Shown: positions 25,582 through 34,400 of the stretch, one piece after another | How the letters are laid out: every line of letters begins with the position of its first letter | How positions within the stretch are numbered: position 1 is the stretch's first letter | Assembly (NCBI GenBank): GCA_045531895.1 | Contig: JAZSEW010000075.1 | Coordinates: 52,539 to 116,538 of the forward strand | Origin: SIG299 sp045531895 | Lineage (GTDB): Bacteria > Bacillota > Clostridia > Lachnospirales > Lachnospiraceae | Reading direction: 5' to 3' | Length of the DNA stretch: 64,000 nucleotides | Position numbers and translations under genes: made by a program | The notes under the pieces: generated by a model | Database searches by the model: none | What the model was told of the DNA's origin: nothing | The model's input: the letters and a program-made list of their open reading frames with translations, nothing else

Positions 25582-26112
25582 TTAATATTTTTCCCAATGT
25601 ATCTTCTCTTCCTTTAAATCCTCCACCGTATACCCCTTTGACCGCTCTTCCGGTACACCAATGGAAAGAATTGCTTCCAATGCAAAATTTTCCGGAACTC
25701 CGAGCAATTCCCGACAGAACTCCTCCGTCGCCTGTCCATTCTCCGCCTCCCGGCATCTTCCCTGAATCCAACAACTGCCAACCCCCAAAGCATCCGCCAT
25801 CAGATGCATGTTGCTCATGGCGATGGAGCAATCCTCCACCCACACATCCGGGGTGATATCGGTGTTTGCAAACAACACAACGGCACAGCCCGCATTCTCC
25901 AGCATCTTCGCCGAACCGACGCGACATTTCGCCAGTTTCTGCAAGGTTGCCTTGTCCTGTACCACAACAAATTCCCATGGCTTGCGGTTCTTACTGGTGG
26001 CAGAGGCAAGACCTGCCTGAAGAATGAGTTTTAGCTTGTCCTCCGGAATAGGTTCGCCTGTGTATTTGCGGACGCTACGACGGTTTAACATAAGTTGTAA
26101 TAGGGTGTTCAT
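25582..26112 (-). CDS. Nitroreductase family protein
   Basis: 176-residue FMN-dependent oxidoreductase. Start MLNRRSVRKYTGEPIPEDKL with the FMN phosphate-binding Arg residues, SKNRKPWEFVVVQ near 36, and the ALGVGSCWIQG motif of the family near 123. Likely a homodimer reducing nitro, quinone or flavin-type substrates with NAD(P)H. AAAGGA ribosome site. Lies 16 bases upstream of the Gfo/Idh gene and downstream of ogt on the same strand. Confidence 0.92.
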   Translation of the reverse strand: MNTLLQLMLNRRSVRKYTGEPIPEDKLKLILQAGLASATSKNRKPWEFVVVQDKATLQKLAKCRVGSAKMLENAGCAVVLFANTDITPDVWVEDCSIAMSNMHLMADALGVGSCWIQGRCREAENGQATEEFCRELLGVPENFALEAILSIGVPEERSKGYTVEDLKEEKIHWEKY

Positions 26113-26165
26113 GGTTGTTTTCCTTTCTGTGGCATCGATTTGTTTTTAGTATTTGATTCACCTGG

Positions 26166-26648
26166 TTATTTAATATTGATTCCTTCCAGTTGTAGCAGTT
26201 TCCGCTTTACCTCTACGCCACATCCAAAGCCCCCGATAGTGCCGTTTTTGTTGATGACCCGGTGGCATGGCACAAGGAGCAGGATAGGATTTCTGGTATT
26301 CGCCTGCCCAATGGCACGGACCGCCTTGGGATTGCCTATAGCATAGGCGATATCCTCGTAACTGCGCGTCTCGCTGTAGGGGATGTCTCGGAGGGCGTTC
26401 CAGACGGAGTGCTGGAAGGGAGTACCTGATGGGTAGGCGATTGGGAGGGTGAAGGTGGTGCGGGTGCCGGAGAAATACTCATCCAGTTGGTTGCAGGCTT
26501 CTGTGAGAGTAGCCGACAACGGACTGTCTGCCACTTTTTCCGGAACTTCGTCTTGATTTGTTAGCAAATATAATCCTATGATATGTTCTTTTTCTTCTTC
26601 GATTTTCAGGATACCGATAGGGCTATGGTAAAAATGTTTATTGAACAT
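26166..26648 (-). CDS. ogt: Methylated-DNA--protein-cysteine S-methyltransferase
   Basis: 160 residues; repairs O6-alkylguanine by transferring the alkyl group to its own cysteine. The signature with the acceptor Cys, LLVPCHRVINKNG, is near residue 130, followed by GGFGCGVEVKRKLLQLEG. The DNA-binding helix segment (TRSYEDIAYAIGNPKAVRAIGQA) precedes it. The N-terminal domain is about 60 residues (FYHSPIGILKIEEE). Size and motif order are standard for Ogt/MGMT. AGAGGT ribosome site. Single gene; DNA repair role. Confidence 0.95.
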   Translation of the reverse strand: MFNKHFYHSPIGILKIEEEKEHIIGLYLLTNQDEVPEKVADSPLSATLTEACNQLDEYFSGTRTTFTLPIAYPSGTPFQHSVWNALRDIPYSETRSYEDIAYAIGNPKAVRAIGQANTRNPILLLVPCHRVINKNGTIGGFGCGVEVKRKLLQLEGINIK

Positions 26649-26715
26649 TATAAACCTCTTTTAATTTCTATTATTTTCTCCATTTTAGCATAAATATCGG
26701 AGTATGAAAAGTAAC

Positions 26716-26737
26716 AAAAGGCACCTGGGTGCCTTTT
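26716..26737. terminator. Bidirectional-type hairpin terminator
   Basis: Perfect stem AAAAGGCACC / GGTGCCTTTT with a two-base loop, with A/T runs on both sides. On the minus strand it follows the PIN-like gene at some distance. The rest of the 252-base gap 26649-26900 is AT-rich and shows no gene or clear signal. Confidence 0.7.
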
Positions 26738-26900
26738 TGGAATTACTCATAAAATCATGAGCTATTCATAATTTTTATACTTATCTGTATAGCAACATCT
26801 CTTCTTAATACAACAGAAAGCATTGCTATTCCTTGCTCGGCAAAGACGTAAGGTAAATATCGTCGACCGACTTTTCCCTTTGAAATCACAATTTGTGACC

Positions 26901-27563
26901 TCAAATCACCGTTTTCAACATCTGATAAATTGCCCTGCCGTCTTCCCGTCCAAATTCGTGCAGCGAACCGGTATACAGTAATCGCGGTACTTTTATGTCC
27001 CGCCCCTCAACAAACCGTAAAATGTTATCTGTTTTCTTTTCATATTCAGTGCCTTCAAATACTTTAACCAGTTTGTCCACAAAAACTCTGTGCTCCGTTA
27101 TCCGAGCATACTCTGCCTCAATATTCAGCGACTTTGATTTCTCTTTAATAATTCTTCTTCGCTCTGCATCCTCCGACGCAGTCAGCGCCAGCAATGCAGC
27201 TTCTACATTTGATGCCACATGCACAGCCACGTTCTCCAGTTCCTGTTTCACCCGAAAGAAATCGGATACCGCCGAAAATCCTTTATCTTTACTTATTATG
27301 ACAATCTGCTTTTCTCCGATTGTACTTAAAATCCCGCACTCCACCGCAATATAGAAGTCCAGGGCATTCTTTCCTGTCCGGACCAGCTTACAGACTTTAA
27401 AATTGCACTGACTTTTTTCTATCATAGCTATATATTCTGCACGAATCTTTTCACAGCACTGGCTGTAAAAAATAATGAGAGTATCTCTTTCTTGTAAATA
27501 TTCCACGCCCTTTAAACCATCTGTCGTGGAAACATTTTCGTAATCTACCAGTATTGTAGCCAT
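26901..27563 (-). CDS. PIN-like domain protein
   Basis: 220 residues. N-terminal PIN-like nuclease core: MATILVDYENV (acidic Asp/Glu), the ALDFYIAVECG segment near residue 69, and IISKDKGFSAVSDFF near 92, together giving a set of conserved acidic residues of PIN-type metal-dependent nucleases. The C-terminal half is helical and charged, not recognised. The ATG at 27561-27563 has GGAGGTG 6 nt upstream; an in-frame GTG at 27572 overlaps that site. May be RNA-directed, but no antitoxin partner of typical VapB form is visible next to it, so a toxin-antitoxin call is not made. Confidence 0.7.
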   Translation of the reverse strand: MATILVDYENVSTTDGLKGVEYLQERDTLIIFYSQCCEKIRAEYIAMIEKSQCNFKVCKLVRTGKNALDFYIAVECGILSTIGEKQIVIISKDKGFSAVSDFFRVKQELENVAVHVASNVEAALLALTASEDAERRRIIKEKSKSLNIEAEYARITEHRVFVDKLVKVFEGTEYEKKTDNILRFVEGRDIKVPRLLYTGSLHEFGREDGRAIYQMLKTVI

Positions 27564-27626
27564 GTGCTTCACCTCCCTGTTGTCCGCACCCTTTTCTATT
27601 TCAGAAAGACTTTCTTTCTCTCATCA

Positions 27627-28280
27627 CTAATCCCACAGCGCATAAAAATGCTCTTTTAACAGCTCCAGAGCCTCATCCTTACACTTGCAGCAATATTCCT
27701 CTATTCTGCGTTCTTCTGCAAAATACTTATCCGATATTTCTTTGTATTCCGGCAATTCCCCCATAAAATGTATCATCCCACCTCCGCCACGCTTTCGATT
27801 CGCTTCCAACTCTGCTTTTGTCTGCAATTTCTCACCCCAAAAACCATATTTGTCTTCAAATTCTTTATGCGCTTTGTGATATTCCTCATCATAAGGATTC
27901 TTTCTGGCACAAGTATCCTCATTCGACTCTTTCCAAAGAAAAATCATATGGTCTAAAACTTTATTCCACTCCTCGTGGCAGGTATCATTCACTAATATGC
28001 CCTCTTCATTGGTATAGTTTTCACCCAAGTATCCCGGCGAGCCCATCCGGTTTTCTCTTAAATCCTGCAGCATTTCCGGAATCAAACTCTGTAAATAACC
28101 AAACATATTCCATTTGTCGCATTCGGCATACCCACGGGTGATACGTTGCCAACTCCAACGTATACATTTTCTAAAATATTTTATCCTGGCTATTGTCTTG
28201 TTTTTCTCTCCCAAACCGCACATTAAAAATCCTTCTTTGTCCCAAATATTATTGGGTGAGGCTGCTTTTTTATTACTCAT
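27627..28280 (-). CDS. Protein of unknown function with RG-x-x-x-x-D-x-W motif
   Basis: 217 residues, soluble, charged, Trp/Tyr/Glu-rich, not recognised. The motif RWSWQRITRGYAECDKWNMFGYLQSLIPEMLQDLREN near 40-78 resembles phage-type proteins that carry RG-aromatic...D-x-W-N patterns (resemblance from memory). C-terminal half contains an E/K-rich segment with a C-x-C pair (EYCCKCKDEALELL). Starts 63 bases upstream of the PIN-like gene on the same strand, and a terminator separates it from the tRNA-like gene. Could be a remnant of a mobile element, but there is no integrase nearby, so this remains open. Confidence 0.55.
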   Translation of the reverse strand: MSNKKAASPNNIWDKEGFLMCGLGEKNKTIARIKYFRKCIRWSWQRITRGYAECDKWNMFGYLQSLIPEMLQDLRENRMGSPGYLGENYTNEEGILVNDTCHEEWNKVLDHMIFLWKESNEDTCARKNPYDEEYHKAHKEFEDKYGFWGEKLQTKAELEANRKRGGGGMIHFMGELPEYKEISDKYFAEERRIEEYCCKCKDEALELLKEHFYALWD

Positions 28281-28305
28281 AATAAGCCCTCCCGCCTAAA
28301 AGTAA

Positions 28306-28327
28306 AGCCGCAGCTTTTGCCACGGCT
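28306..28327 (-). terminator. Hairpin terminator between the tRNA-like gene and the gene at 27627
   Basis: Minus-strand stem AGCCGTGGC / GCTGCGGCT (two G-U pairs) with an AAAA loop, followed by TTACTTTT. It lies 240 bases after the tRNA-like sequence. The 28281-28564 stretch holds nothing else recognisable. Confidence 0.65.
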
Positions 28328-28564
28328 CCACTCTTTTTATTATATATGCCTACATTACAGCCACGAGGTTTACCTCCGGCCAATCGACTTAACGCCTGAA
28401 CCTTTTTCATGGATTTCAACATATTTTCTATGTCTACATAAAAGTTTTCACTTTACATAAAACCATTCAAGAACAAAATCATTGACAATTCACCTTTAAC
28501 GGTTCAAATAAGACACAAAACAGTTAAATTGGAGATGTTTGCTTTCATCTTTAAGCCAACTTGT

Positions 28565-28636
28565 TCTAAAGGCAGGATTCGAACCCGCGACATCATGGTT
28601 ATCAGCCATGTGCGCTACCAACTGCGCCACTATTAA
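28565..28636 (-). tRNA. tRNA-Ile (anticodon GAU)-like, mismatched acceptor stem
   Basis: On the minus strand the cloverleaf reads clearly: D-stem GCGC/GCGC with AGTTGGTA loop, anticodon stem CATGG/CCATG with loop CTGATAA giving anticodon GAU (Ile), five-base variable region, T-stem GCGGG/CCTGC with loop TTCGAAT. The acceptor stem pairs only five of seven positions (mismatches at 3-70 and 5-68, one wobble), and no CCA is encoded. So it may be a pseudogene, a tRNA edited or repaired, or one with an odd structure. Its antisense frame encodes the familiar GFEPATSW peptide, an artefact. It is not part of an rRNA operon. Confidence 0.7.
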
Positions 28637-28681
28637 AGTTAGTAACCCAATTTATTCAGAATTGGTATCATATTCTTGTAA

Positions 28682-28696
28682 CGTAACCCTGTTACG
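28682..28696. other. Short palindrome CGTAAC-CCT-GTTACG
   Basis: Six-base perfect arms with a three-base centre, between the helical protein gene at 28752 and the tRNA-like gene. Could be a weak hairpin at the gene's 3' end or a binding site; no T run follows strongly enough for a confident terminator call. Confidence 0.35.
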
Positions 28697-28751
28697 GGAA
28701 GCCGAGTTTGAGGTTTTCGTAATGCAGACAATTTTTTAGTTACATGTTTTC

Positions 28752-29414
28752 TTATGCTACCTCAATAAAGGTAGTTGCATTGGATACCTTTATTTGGGTA
28801 TCCAGTTCTGTTAGAAGTGTACTGCGCTTCTCAGCGAGTGCTTCCAGTTTTTTCTTGACATCCAAAGGATCTACCAGTTCTGTGGTGTTCTCCTTTACAT
28901 ATACATCTACTACACCTAAAGGTTTTTCGTCTTTGGTTTTGGCATCTCTTCCAAGAATACTTAACCGCATTTCTTCTGCTGTTGTTTGCAACTGGCTGTT
29001 TTTTGCATCGCAGAAACGAACCCGTTCGCTGTATTCATTAGCCAGTTTCTTCTCCAGTTTCCCTTCAAAGTCTGCCTCTCCGTCGTAAGCTCCCATGCCC
29101 CGGAGTCTGCTTCGAAGAGAAATTGCACCGGCAACAGTGAAAGTTCCGTAGGAAGTGGTGATTTCCGTTTTTGCATTAGAATCTACAATGGCCGCATCGA
29201 TTTTCTGGAAGCGGTCGATTAAGTCAGTGATTTGCTGATAAGAAGCTTCTGCTTCCTTCGCATATTCTTCTTTGCTAACCCGCTTCGCATAAACCTTTTC
29301 TTCATTTGGTTTCATCGTATCTACAAAGCTGGATTTTGCAATTTTATCTGCAATTTTCTTTACCAGTAAATCTCTTTCATCTAAAGCCTGTGTTACCAAC
29401 ATCTTTTCACTCAT
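28752..29414 (-). CDS. Helical cytoplasmic protein, resembles proteins annotated as septicolysin
   Basis: 220 residues, soluble, largely alpha-helical with likely coiled coils at about 1-25 and 45-70. It starts MSEKMLVTQALDERDLLVKKI, then VYAKRVSKEEYAKEAEASYQQI, SYGTFTVAGAISLRSRLRG in the middle, and a KKKLEALAEKRSTLLTELD helix at the end. This looks like a family that is sometimes labelled septicolysin in clostridial genomes, but I have no sequence to compare, and there is no signal peptide or membrane segment, so a pore-forming role is not supported. The start is ATG at 29412-29414 with AAAGGAGG 7 nt upstream. That ribosome site lies in a perfect hairpin stem just before the gene. Downstream of an XRE regulator. 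Confidence 0.55.
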   Translation of the reverse strand: MSEKMLVTQALDERDLLVKKIADKIAKSSFVDTMKPNEEKVYAKRVSKEEYAKEAEASYQQITDLIDRFQKIDAAIVDSNAKTEITTSYGTFTVAGAISLRSRLRGMGAYDGEADFEGKLEKKLANEYSERVRFCDAKNSQLQTTAEEMRLSILGRDAKTKDEKPLGVVDVYVKENTTELVDPLDVKKKLEALAEKRSTLLTELDTQIKVSNATTFIEVA

Positions 29415-29464
29415 AAAAAATCCTCCTTTAAAATATGTCTCTACGACAATTCTAAAGGAGGATT
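29415..29464 (-). promoter_or_regulatory. Ribosome-site-sequestering hairpin / attenuator-like element
   Basis: On the minus strand AATCCTCCTTTA (29453-29464) is perfectly complementary to TAAAGGAGGATT (29419-29430), whose AAAGGAGG is the ribosome site of the gene starting at 29414. An inner TGTC/GACA pair stabilises the loop, and T residues follow directly before the ATG. So the same hairpin can both hide the ribosome site and act as a terminator. It lies between the XRE gene stop (29498) and the next gene. Confidence 0.7.
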
Positions 29465-29497
29465 CCTGTTTTGTCATTGAACTTGTAGTATAAAAAT

Positions 29498-29818
29498 TTA
29501 CGCAACGCGTTTTTCATTTAGTTTTTCATAGTATGCATATAGCCTTCTGTCACGCGCATTCTGTAACTCGAAAGTAATATCCGGCACAACCGGCGCTCTA
29601 TTTCCACGGACAATTGTGTCAATTGGAACTTGAAACAATTCGCTTAGCACATACAGATTATCAATGGTCGGCATACTGAGACCATTCAGCCAGTGATATA
29701 CACTCTGTACACTGCCAAGACCAAGATACCGCTGTACATCTTTTACCGTAATTCCACGATTGTCCATGATTCTACGCAAATTAATTCCGGTTTCTCTTTT
29801 GTCGATTATTGGGAACAT
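29498..29818 (-). CDS. XRE-family helix-turn-helix regulator
   Basis: 106 residues. N-terminal HTH of the Cro/CI type: GINLRRIMDNRGITVKDVQRYLGLGSVQSVYHWLNGLSMPTIDNLYVLSELF carries recognition helix and the SxxxIxxWxxG-like pattern. A C-terminal tail (DIVRGNRAPVVPDITFELQNARDRRLYAYYEKLNEKR) is basic and helical. Short cytoplasmic DNA-binding protein. It precedes the helical protein gene on the same strand, with the regulatory hairpin between. AAAGGA ribosome site. Its target is not known; control of the neighbouring gene is plausible. Confidence 0.88.
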   Translation of the reverse strand: MFPIIDKRETGINLRRIMDNRGITVKDVQRYLGLGSVQSVYHWLNGLSMPTIDNLYVLSELFQVPIDTIVRGNRAPVVPDITFELQNARDRRLYAYYEKLNEKRVA

Positions 29819-29862
29819 AGGCTCTCTTCCTTTCTTATTTTGTTAATAGGGTATCATACATT

Positions 29863-31203
29863 TTAGGATATTTCCACAGCAGCCTCTGCTTCCTCAATCT
29901 CTTTTTTCGTCACAATCGCCACTTCCACCATGTGATTCTGCACCTTCGTCACCTTAACAGTCAAATTCTTAATCTCCAGTGTGAACTTATCCCCATCCGC
30001 AGGCACCTTGCCCAGGGTATGAAAAATCAAGCCGTTAAAGGTATCAAATTCTTCGCAATACAACGTCACACCCAGTTTTTCAGAAACAGTTTCCAAAGTG
30101 GCACTGCCGTGAATTTTCCACGTATTTTCGCCAATAGATTTCACGTTTTCATCCACGTCAGTATCATCATAGGCGTAGTAATCACCCACCAGACGTTCAA
30201 TCAGGTCTTTGATCGTTATTACGCCCATCATGCCGCCATATTCATCCAGAACGATGGCCATGGTGCGGCGTCCCTTCTTCATGTTACGGAAGAGCCGGTC
30301 AGCCTTAATGGTGGCAGGTACAAAGTATGGGTCACGAACCGCGTGCTTCATAACAAAGTCACGGCTCTTGTCCTCCAAACGGAAGTATTCCTTAGCTTTC
30401 AGAACACCGATAATGTTATCGGCAGAATCCTCGCAAATCGGGAAGGAGGCATGACGGGAATTATGAATCGTTTCTTTCCATACTTCCATGTCATCGGCAG
30501 CATCCAGCATGATGACCTCCGTGCGGTGGGTAACCAGTTCTCCGGCGGAGATATCATCAAATTCAAAAACATTTTGAATAAACTCACGCTCGGCATCATC
30601 AATAGTTCCTTTTTCACTTCCCACGTCGACCATCATGCGGATTTCTTCTTCACTGACTTCGTCATCCTTGGCGTTTGGGTCAATCCGAAGGAGTCGGAGA
30701 ACGCCGTTCGTGGAAGCAGTCAGCAGGCTCACCAGTGGTTTAAAAAGCATAGCAATGGTACTGATGGTACCGGACATGCCGAGGGCCAGGGATTCGGCTT
30801 TCCGCATTGCCACCTGCTTTGGCACCAGTTCGCCAAATACAAGGGTAAAAAATGATAAAATAACAGTAATCAAAATAACGGCAACAGAGTCAAGTACTTC
30901 CGCAGAAATACCGGTTACTCCAAGGCTTACTACCCAGTCCACCAGCACGCCGGAAAAATTTTCGGCAGCAAAAGCGGAGCCTAAAAATCCGGAAAGTGTA
31001 ATGGCTACCTGAATAGTAGCAAGGAATCTTGCCGGTTCGCTGGTCAAACGCGCCAGTCGAATGGCACGTTTATCTCCGTCTGCAGCCATACGGGAAAGTT
31101 TAGTATCATTCATGGAAATTACGGCAATCTCCGCGCAGGCAAAAAAAGCGTTAAGCGAAATCAACACAACCTGTAACAATATCATTAGTCCGATGGAATC
31201 CAT
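29863..31203 (-). CDS. CorC/HlyC (CNNM)-type membrane protein with CBS domains
   Basis: 446 residues. N-terminal DUF21 membrane domain with four helices (about 3-25, 60-80, 95-120, 135-155), in which the small Ser/Pro/Gly loops of the CNNM family are visible, then two CBS domains (about 205-330, with VMLDAADDMEVWKETI and MAIVLDEYGGMMGVIT), and a C-terminal CorC_HlyC transporter-associated domain. The family is linked to magnesium or cobalt export in bacteria. AAGGAG ribosome site 7 nt upstream. It is monocistronic. Function at family level only. Confidence 0.93.
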   Translation of the reverse strand: MDSIGLMILLQVVLISLNAFFACAEIAVISMNDTKLSRMAADGDKRAIRLARLTSEPARFLATIQVAITLSGFLGSAFAAENFSGVLVDWVVSLGVTGISAEVLDSVAVILITVILSFFTLVFGELVPKQVAMRKAESLALGMSGTISTIAMLFKPLVSLLTASTNGVLRLLRIDPNAKDDEVSEEEIRMMVDVGSEKGTIDDAEREFIQNVFEFDDISAGELVTHRTEVIMLDAADDMEVWKETIHNSRHASFPICEDSADNIIGVLKAKEYFRLEDKSRDFVMKHAVRDPYFVPATIKADRLFRNMKKGRRTMAIVLDEYGGMMGVITIKDLIERLVGDYYAYDDTDVDENVKSIGENTWKIHGSATLETVSEKLGVTLYCEEFDTFNGLIFHTLGKVPADGDKFTLEIKNLTVKVTKVQNHMVEVAIVTKKEIEEAEAAVEIS

Positions 31204-31352
31204 AGTTACTCCTTTTTATGTACTTATTTCAATTTTCGTTGTTTGCTTCTATTCCTGTATCACAGCAAAACTTACACATTATATGTAGAGATAATAACAC
31301 ATTTCTTTGGAAAGTGCTACCGTTTTTTTCGTCCTTTACTGGGTCTTTGCCA

Positions 31353-31381
31353 TTGCCTTTTGTCTATAAAAATGCTATCAT
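31353..31381 (+). promoter_or_regulatory. Promoter of the GH42-like gene
   Basis: TTGCCT-17 bp-TATCAT with an extended TG just before the -10, 62 bases before the start codon. The remaining upstream stretch 31204-31352 shows no further clear element; the divergent CorC-like gene starts at 31203. Confidence 0.6.
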
Positions 31382-31443
31382 AAACGGAGTTGACTATGGA
31401 CATCAAACAACCCGTTCCGAAACTTATTCAAAGGAGGATTACC

Positions 31444-34400
31444 ATGCTGGGAATTTTATATTGCAGCAAATCTGCCATAAATTATGATGCCCTTTCCACT
31501 CTCTTTGCGGAAAACGGTATAGATACCGCCTGTTTTGCGGTGGAAAACCTGGGGAGCGATTCCCTGGCAGAAATTGATGTACTCATCAATGCCATGGACA
31601 TTTACTACCCTGAGGAGCAGTTACCACTTCTGGTAGCTTATTTTCATAGGGGCGGTCATATTATCAACCTATGCCCGACACCATTTACCGTTAGTCTCAC
31701 AAGCGGTCAAATCAATCACCGCGCCTTAAGAAGTTTCACCGTGGTAGATGACTTTCATCCGATTGAAGGTGTCAGTACCTCTGTGTCCACCTGGTATGGT
31801 AAACAGGCGAACCTTGCCTTAACCAACCTTCACGGTGGCGTTTATCATATGTGTGAGCAGGAAAACGGCAAAAATAAACGTGTGGCATATTTTGAACATC
31901 TAATGGATGCTTTTGACGAAGACGGCAACCTGTTGGCTGCTGCCATGCTCCGCATCGTTACCCACAAAATGGGCAGTATGACCCTGTGCAATTTTGATGT
32001 TGCTTCTGCGCTGGATATCGTTAATGACAGCAACAAAGCCACCTCATCCTTCATCCAAACCGCTTTGCTCCAGACCGTCCGCAAATGCCTTGCCGGTACT
32101 GCACTTCTTACCTTAGACGCGAAGTTTTCCAGATTTGCGCCGGAGGAAACCAAAGATATCCACATTTCTGCCACTCCTCTTACTATGAAAGCAGGGACCG
32201 AAGCAAACCTACAGCTTTCTGTTTATAGAGAAGCAGACAACACTCTCGTTTATGAAGCCCAGGAACATATTGCTCTGCCTTATGAAACCAACCTTGTGCC
32301 TACTCTCACAGAGTCAGGTTTATACCGCATTGAAGCAAGCTTAACCGAGGCTGACACAGACAGTACTACATCAAACGCGGCTGTCACCCCTGTCCTCATT
32401 ACTTCCTGTATCACCGGCATTCTGGTTCTGACCGAGGAAGAAATGCTACGAGAGGTACAAAATTTCCGTCCGTTGGTCATTGATGAATCCATCTCCACCG
32501 ACTACTGCGTAAGAGCTGGCGAAATCACTGCTATTCTCGGCACCACCTACTTCGTCACCGATGTATACCGCGAGTGCTTCTACCACATGAATGCCTGGCT
32601 GTGTGCCAAAGAAATGAACCAACTGTGTAAGGACGGCTTTAACGTCCTCCGCTCCGGCAACTGGTACTACATTCCGGAATTTTATAATGCAGACGGAAGC
32701 ATCGGCGAGCGTGGCCGCCGTGCCATGGAAACCTTCTTCTATCTGGCTGCAAAACAGGGCTTTACCGTGCAGTTTGCTCTGGGCACTGTACTGCTCAACC
32801 AGTGGGATACCAGCCGTTCCCCAATCCACGATGCAGACATGCGCAAGATGTGTATGACCTTAATCCGCTCCTTTGCGGAAAACTTCAAGAAATTTAAGAA
32901 TGTACAGATGGACATCGTGAACGAACCTTCCTATTCCAACCGTGGTGCCTGGTCCCCGGGCAAACCAAATATGGAAGCAGGAGAACTGGTCAACTACAAG
33001 GCATGGTTAAAAGAAAAATACGGTACTATTCAGGCTCTTCGCACCGCCTGGGGCGAAACCGCACTGGTTCTTGACAGCTTCGATGATGTTGTCATGCCGG
33101 AAAACCACTTATTTAGCCGAGGCCTTGCCCGCACCGAACAACGCATGAACCATGTTATGCTAAATGACTTCTTCTGCTTTGCCAGACATGAATTTTCCGA
33201 TTGGACCAGAGAAATTCGGAGCATTGTCCGTGAGATTGCCCCGGAGATGATTGTTATAATGGGGCGCGATGAGACCCTGCGTATTCCGGAGCAGCAGACG
33301 GAAGTTCTTGCCGGCAACATCGACATGGTATGCTGGCATCAGTGGAATTATAATTCTGATATTTTCACGGAATATCTGATGAACCGCGTCCGCGGTAAAA
33401 TCTGCGTTGCCCAGGAACTTGGTATGTACAAGTTTGATGACATCCGCTCCGGCAAACGCCACACCGACAGGGAAATGACAGAAAAATTAAACAACAAGCT
33501 TGTTTGTTCCTTTGGAAACTTTGTACAGTGGCAATCCCATGATGACCCGTTCATGTGGGAGCTTAGTGAAAATTCTCTTGGAATTTACCGGGCAGATTTA
33601 TCTCCAACACCTTCTTTGCAAGCCACCAGAGAATTGGTAAAAGCAGAGCGCAGCATGCAGCATCTGATGAAGAACCGTAACTACGATGCCGTAAAAATCT
33701 GCACTGTGTACGGCACTTCCTATCACTTTGGCGTGGAGCATCCATTTGCACTGCAGGGCATGCGAAACTTCACCTACGCCATGTTCCACGAGTTGAAGGA
33801 GCAGTCTGATTTCATGCTGGAGCACCTGTTTAAGAAAGAAAACGCCTCCGCTATCGGAAGCCCAAACCTGATTATCTTACCTGGCATGCAGATGTTACGT
33901 CAGGACACCTGGAACGAACTGCTTGATTATGTAAAGAATGGAGCAACCCTCCTCATCAACGGCTGCATCGACAAGGATGAGTGTTTTGGCGCAGATGCAA
34001 AAATAAGTGTACTGGATAAAAACTATTCCACAAGAAACTTACGGGATTTTGAGAAAATTGAAATTGATGGTCATGAATATGTTTTAGACTTCAGAAAAAC
34101 CGTTGGTTATGCGGATGTGTCCAACTTGCTGGATTGCGGTGAAACAGGAACGGCCGCCCTCACCGAATACTCTTTTGGCAGCGGCACCATCCTTTACTGC
34201 CCATACCCATTGGAGTTATCCTCAAACACCGACGCCATGGCAGCCTGCTACCGCTATGCCATCAAAAAAGCCCATGCAGAAAACACCATATTCCGTGTAA
34301 AGGGAGTTTATCCGAACCTTCTGCTTCATGCTGCTTCCTATGAGAAATGTACCGTTTATACTCTCATAAATGAAGGCCCGACAGATACTATAACCTTTAC

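Noticed and set aside
26880..26900. A near-palindromic TCACAATTTGTGA-like stretch near the end of the PIN-like gene
   Set aside because: Imperfect at the centre and at a gene's 3' end; too weak to call an operator or attachment site.
28539..28739. A small plus-strand frame containing the peptide LKAGFEPATSW
   Set aside because: It is the antisense of the tRNA T-arm; this peptide is a known translation artefact of tRNA genes.
29932..30855. A 307-codon open frame on the plus strand opposite the CorC/HlyC-type gene
   Set aside because: It is fully antisense to a gene with clear DUF21 and CBS domains, has no ribosome site or known motif, and reflects codon bias of the real gene.
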